A stretch of 21,696 bases of DNA from JBBSNV01 sp964458605. Lineage in GTDB: Bacteria > Pseudomonadota > Alphaproteobacteria > Reyranellales > JAQSWP01. Below the pieces are notes generated by a model, which saw only the letters and a program-made list of their open reading frames with translations, was not told the origin of the DNA and searched no databases. Numbering within the stretch: the first letter of the stretch is position 1; every line of letters starts with the position of its first letter. The stretch lies in the NCBI GenBank assembly GCA_964458605.1, contig CAYWLS010000043.1, positions 1-21,696 on the forward strand. The letters are read 5' to 3'. Shown one piece after another: positions 17,536 to 21,696 of this stretch. A program made the position numbers and the translations under genes.

Positions 17536-20500
17536 ATGGCCGATGACATCGGACGCTGGCTGGAACGGTTTGGCCTGTCCCAATATGCGCCCTTGTTCGC
17601 GCAAAACGAGGTCGATCTCGAGGTCCTGCCCGAGCTGACGGAACAGGACTTCAAGGATCTCAACATTCCGTTGGGGCATCGTAAAAAGCTTTTGAAGGCC
17701 ATCGCCGAGCTGGCTGCAGCAGCGGTCCCGCCGCCGACTAAGCCAACACAGCCGGCCCAGCCGCGTAACGAGGCGGAGCGGCGCCAACTCACGGTGCTGT
17801 TCTGCGATCTGGTCGACTCGACCGCTTTGTCGGCGCGGCTCGATCCCGAAGAGATGCGCGAGGTGATCCGCGTCTACCAGGCGGCATGCGCGAAAGCCGT
17901 TGGCCGCCACGGCGGATACCTGGCTAAGTTCATGGGCGACGGTGTGCTGGTCTATTTCGGCTATCCGCAAGCCCAGGGCAATGATGCCGAGCGGGCCGCG
18001 CATGCCGGTCTCGGCATCGTCGAGGCGGTTGCCGATCTCGGCAGAGATCATGCCGAGCTGCGCGATATCGACTTGGCCGTGCGGATCGGCATCGATACCG
18101 GCTTGGTCGTTGTCGGCGACATCATTGGTGAAGGCGCGGCCGAGGAAAAAAGCGTCGTCGGGGAAACGCCGAATGTCGCGGCAAGGCTGCAGTCCCTTGC
18201 AATGCCCAACCAGGTCGTCATCGGGCCGCTGACGCGCCAGCTGCTCGGCAGCAAGTTCGTTTACGAAGATCTCGGCCCCAAGCAGGTCAAGGGCATCGCC
18301 GCCCCCGTCCATGCCTGGCGTGTGCTGCGCGAGAGCGAAGACGATGGTGACGCCGACATCGCAGCTCTGGCCTCATCGCCGCTGGTCGGACGCCAGGACG
18401 AGTACGGCCTGCTGCTGCGCTGCTGGGAGGCCAGCAAGAAGGGCCACGGCCAAACCGTCCTGGTCAAGGGTGAGCCGGGAGTGGGCAAGTCGCGACTGGT
18501 TGCCGCGATGCGCGAGAAGGTGGCAGCGGACCAGCATCTGTGGCTGTCGATCCGCTGCTCGGCGCATCACGCCAACAGCACGCTCTATCCGGTGATCGAG
18601 CATCTGCGGCGGGCCTTGGGCTGGCGTGCCGAGGACGACGACGCGGCAAGGCTGGCAAAGCTTGAGCAGGCCTTGCAGCGGCAGAGTGCGCCGGCCGATA
18701 CGGCGGTGCCGCTGCTCGCCGAACTGTTGTCGCTGTCGCTGCCGGAAGGGCGCTACTCCGCTCTCTCACTGAGCCCGCAGGAACGCCGTGAACAGACGCT
18801 CGATACCTTGGTGGGGTGGCTGGTCGACGAAGCCGAGCGCCGTCCCGTGCTCCAGGCGTGGGAGGATCTGCATTGGGCTGATCCGACCACACTTGAGCTG
18901 CTCAGTCTGTGCGTCGAACAGTCGCCGACGGTGGCTATGATGAACGTGCTGACGTACCGGTCCGACTTCGCGCCGCCGTTGACCATGCGCTCGCACATGA
19001 CGACGATCACCCTGAATCGGCTGGAACGCGATGAGGTCGAGGTCTTGATCGACCAGCGGCGCGGCGGGCGGCCGCTGTCGCCGCAGGTGATCGACTATAT
19101 TGTCGAGAAAACCGACGGTGTGCCGCTCTATGTCGAGGAACTGACCAAGGCAATGCTGGAGGCCTACGACTCGCACCCGGCCGGTGATGCGTCCCGGCCG
19201 AGCGCCGCACGCGCGCCGATGGAAGTGCCGCCAACCCTGCAGGAATTGCTGATGGCTCGGCTGGATCGGCTGCCGACGATCCGCGAGATCGCTCAGATCG
19301 GCTCCATCTTGGGCCGCGAGTTCGCCTACGAGATGCTGGAGGCACTCGGCGCGTTCGGCGAAACGGAATTGCAGAGCGGGCTGGACCGGCTGGTCGATGC
19401 CGAACTGCTTTACCAGCGCGGTCGCCGCCCGCGCGCGCGATACATCTTCAAGCACGCCCTTGTCCAAGACGCCGCCTATCAATCGCTGCTCAAGCGCACG
19501 CGGCAATATTATCACCAGCAGGTCGCCGAGCTGCTTGAATCGCGCTATGCTGAGATCGTTCGTGCGCAGCCCGAGGTGGTGGCCCACCACTACGCGCAAG
19601 CCGCCAATCATCGAAAGGCGGTGCACTACCTAGCCATCTATTCCGAGAAATCGGCTGCATCCTACGCCCATGCCGAAGCGATCGCGGCGCTGGATACGGC
19701 GCGCTTTCATGCCGAGCAGCTGCCCGACGTCGAACGCGCGGCCAAGGTCGTTGGGCTTGTCGTCCGTCAGGCCCAATCGCTGCACTTCCTGGGGCGTCGC
19801 CAGGAGATCGTCGAACTTCTGTCGCGGCACAGCGATCGGCTGGACGAACTGGACGACGCAGTGCTGGTGGCGGAATATCACTTCTGGCTTGGCTTTGCCC
19901 ATGGCTGGCTGGGGCATCGCGAGGAAGCTGCGGCAAATCTCGGCCGCAGCCTGGAGGAAGCGACGCGGGCCAACTCGCCGGCGGTCAAAGGCAGGGTGCA
20001 GCGCGCCCTGGCCACCGAATGCGTCTATTCGGGCAGGCCGTTGGTTGAGGCCGTGACCTATGCGCGCCAGGCCATTGCCTCGCTGGAGCAGACCGACGAC
20101 CGCTTTTGGCTAGGCCAGGCCCTGTTCACCTTGAGCTATTGCTGCATCTTCGCCGGCGATTTCGAAACGGCGCTGCAAGCAGCAGCTCGCCTCGAGGCGT
20201 TTGGCGATACGACTGGCCGCAGCCGGGCCCTGGCCAATGCCGCGATGCTGGCCGGATTGAGCCGGGCCATGTGTGGCGAGGGGGAAGAGGCGGTCGCGCT
20301 TTGCGAACAGGCGCTGCAAGCTGCTCCGGACACTTTCGAGACCGCCTTCGTGCTGGCCTGCCTCGGGCGCAGCCGCTGGGAGGCCGGCGACAACAGCGGC
20401 GGCGTGGCGGCGCTGGAGCAGGCCGTCGACTTGGCCGACCGCGTCCGTTCGCTGCAGTTTCGCGCCTGGTTTAGAACGATGTTGGCCGAAGCCTATCTGC

Positions 20501-20886
20501 TGAGCGGCGAATTGGCCAAGTCGGAAGTCGTCGTGCAAGAGGCTCTGGTGGCCAGCACGGGCAGCGAATTCCAGATCGGTATCGGCCTTTCGAGGCAGGT
20601 GCTGGGCCGGATCGCATGCGCAAAGGGCGACCTTGCCGAAGCGCAACGGCAACTGGCCGAGGCGCTGGAGATTCTAAGTTCGGTCGGTGCCGGCTTCGAG
20701 CTAGCCCGCACGCATCACGAACTGGCGCTGGCCGCCCGCGAACAGCAGCAGGATGCAGCGGCTGCACGGCACCTGAGGCTGGCAGACGAGGCATTCGCAT
20801 CGCTGGGCATGACCAAACACTCCGAGCGGATTCGGGGGCTCGCCGAGCGCTGGGGCGTTAGCCTCGACGATCCGATATCAGCCTGA
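17536..20886 (+). CDS. SAM domain / class III nucleotide cyclase / AAA ATPase / TPR signalling protein
   Basis: This is a 1116-residue cytosolic protein that probably makes cyclic AMP. Residues of about 3-60 form a sterile-alpha-motif domain (IGRWLERFGLSQYAPLFAQN). A Pro-rich linker leads to a class III cyclase domain at about 82-265. Metal ligands are Asp91 (FCDLVDST) and Asp135 (FMGDG). Lys131 and Thr211 (GETPN) are at the purine-specifying places, and Asn213 and Arg217 at the transition-state places, so the site looks active. Thr rather than Asp at 211 fits class IIIb, the bicarbonate-responsive group. An ATPase domain follows, with Walker A GEPGVGKS at 312-319 and a Walker B-like QAWEDLHWAD near 441-450, then TPR-like helical repeats from about 690 to the end. 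No membrane segment is seen. Mammalian soluble adenylyl cyclase has a similar cyclase-ATPase-TPR order. No partner gene is adjacent, so the input signal is unknown. Confidence 0.88.
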   Translation: MADDIGRWLERFGLSQYAPLFAQNEVDLEVLPELTEQDFKDLNIPLGHRKKLLKAIAELAAAAVPPPTKPTQPAQPRNEAERRQLTVLFCDLVDSTALSARLDPEEMREVIRVYQAACAKAVGRHGGYLAKFMGDGVLVYFGYPQAQGNDAERAAHAGLGIVEAVADLGRDHAELRDIDLAVRIGIDTGLVVVGDIIGEGAAEEKSVVGETPNVAARLQSLAMPNQVVIGPLTRQLLGSKFVYEDLGPKQVKGIAAPVHAWRVLRESEDDGDADIAALASSPLVGRQDEYGLLLRCWEASKKGHGQTVLVKGEPGVGKSRLVAAMREKVAADQHLWLSIRCSAHHANSTLYPVIEHLRRALGWRAEDDDAARLAKLEQALQRQSAPADTAVPLLAELLSLSLPEGRYSALSLSPQERREQTLDTLVGWLVDEAERRPVLQAWEDLHWADPTTLELLSLCVEQSPTVAMMNVLTYRSDFAPPLTMRSHMTTITLNRLERDEVEVLIDQRRGGRPLSPQVIDYIVEKTDGVPLYVEELTKAMLEAYDSHPAGDASRPSAARAPMEVPPTLQELLMARLDRLPTIREIAQIGSILGREFAYEMLEALGAFGETELQSGLDRLVDAELLYQRGRRPRARYIFKHALVQDAAYQSLLKRTRQYYHQQVAELLESRYAEIVRAQPEVVAHHYAQAANHRKAVHYLAIYSEKSAASYAHAEAIAALDTARFHAEQLPDVERAAKVVGLVVRQAQSLHFLGRRQEIVELLSRHSDRLDELDDAVLVAEYHFWLGFAHGWLGHREEAAANLGRSLEEATRANSPAVKGRVQRALATECVYSGRPLVEAVTYARQAIASLEQTDDRFWLGQALFTLSYCCIFAGDFETALQAAARLEAFGDTTGRSRALANAAMLAGLSRAMCGEGEEAVALCEQALQAAPDTFETAFVLACLGRSRWEAGDNSGGVAALEQAVDLADRVRSLQFRAWFRTMLAEAYLLSGELAKSEVVVQEALVASTGSEFQIGIGLSRQVLGRIACAKGDLAEAQRQLAEALEILSSVGAGFELARTHHELALAAREQQQDAAAARHLRLADEAFASLGMTKHSERIRGLAERWGVSLDDPISA

Positions 20887-20909
20887 TTGCCGCGGCAGGC
20901 TGGAAGGGG

Positions 20910-20985
20910 TGGTAGGCCCGGCAGGATTCGAACCTGCGACATAACCGTTATGAGCGGCTCGTTCTGACCGCTGAACTACGGGCCC
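20910..20985 (-). tRNA. tRNA with CAU anticodon, probably tRNA-Ile2
   Basis: The 76-nt cloverleaf includes an encoded CCA. The acceptor stem GGGCCCG/CGGGCCT closes with one G-U pair. The D arm is GTTC, an 8-nt loop, GAAC. The anticodon arm AGCCG-CTCATAA-CGGTT carries CAU, and the T arm is GCAGG-TTCGAAT-CCTGC. The CAU anticodon serves Met, initiator Met or, after lysidine modification by TilS, Ile at AUA codons. I favour tRNA-Ile2 for three reasons: the anticodon loop CTCATAA, the 8-nt D loop as in E. coli ileX, and the position beside rpoD, where ileX also lies nearby in E. coli. Elongator tRNA-Met remains possible. Confidence 0.9.
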
Positions 20986-21000
20986 CCGCCGTCTCTTATC

Positions 21001-21037
21001 GCGAAAACGCAAAGGCCCGGCAAGAGCCGGGCCTTTG
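21001..21037 (-). terminator. Rho-independent terminator of rpoD
   Basis: A perfect 12-bp stem CAAAGGCCCGGC / GCCGGGCCTTTG with a 4-nt loop (21010-21037) is followed on the minus strand by GTTTTC. It begins 21 nt after the rpoD stop codon. Confidence 0.9.
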
Positions 21038-21058
21038 CAGCGGACGAATTCGAGCCGC

Positions 21059-21696
<638 letters not shown>

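Noticed and set aside
20886..20985. A genomic island with its attachment site at the tRNA
   Set aside because: No integrase, no repeat of the tRNA 3' end was noticed elsewhere in the window, and the flanking genes are ordinary chromosomal genes.

Overview
The window looks like chromosomal DNA from a GC-rich alphaproteobacterium, probably on the Rhodospirillales/Rhizobiales side. The grounds are an Usg-family gene (a small family seen almost only in Alphaproteobacteria), an IalB-family protein, a CIRCE-controlled groESL operon, an ArsR-methyltransferase fusion heading a metF-metH operon, and an mlaA-mlaC pair. No integrase, transposase, CRISPR array or phage gene was seen. This is a taxonomic inference from gene content, not a search result.

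Layout. 1-902 (minus strand): the start of groL, running off the left edge, behind an intact groES with a CIRCE operator and a probable RpoH-type promoter. The groL fragment lacks about 59 codons of the ATP-binding equatorial domain, in frame. 1088-1415 (plus): usg and its terminator. 1355-1971: an AT-rich gap with inverted repeats in front of a large surface-protein gene. 1972-6282 (plus): a 1411-residue protein made of an autotransporter passenger, an autotransporter barrel, a Pro/Ala linker and an OmpA peptidoglycan-binding domain, then a strong terminator. 6361-6957 (plus): an IalB-family exported protein. 7033-13503 (minus): an ArsR-methyltransferase regulator, metF and metH, tightly packed, followed after 116 bp by a nitronate monooxygenase-like gene. 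A perfect 16-bp palindrome sits just upstream of the regulator. 13862-15377 (plus): mlaA-mlaC (phospholipid transport) and a terminator. 15552-17234 (minus): ettA. 17536-20886 (plus): a SAM-domain / class III cyclase / AAA ATPase / TPR protein. 20910-20985 (minus): a CAU-anticodon tRNA, probably tRNA-Ile2. 21059-21696 (minus): the C-terminal part of rpoD with its terminator.

How it fits together. Most of the window is housekeeping: protein folding (groES/groL), translation (ettA, tRNA), transcription (rpoD), methionine/folate one-carbon metabolism (metF-metH) and envelope lipid balance (mlaA-mlaC). Two less ordinary loci are the autotransporter-OmpA chimera, whose barrel topology would let the OmpA domain grip the cell wall while the passenger is displayed outside, and the methionine operon regulator, whose lost metal-site motif, fused methyltransferase fold and self-overlapping palindrome point to control by S-adenosylmethionine or S-adenosylhomocysteine. 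No wholly new system is evident. The strongest anomaly is the in-frame deletion in groL, which is either a real oddity (a degenerate paralogue) or an assembly error.
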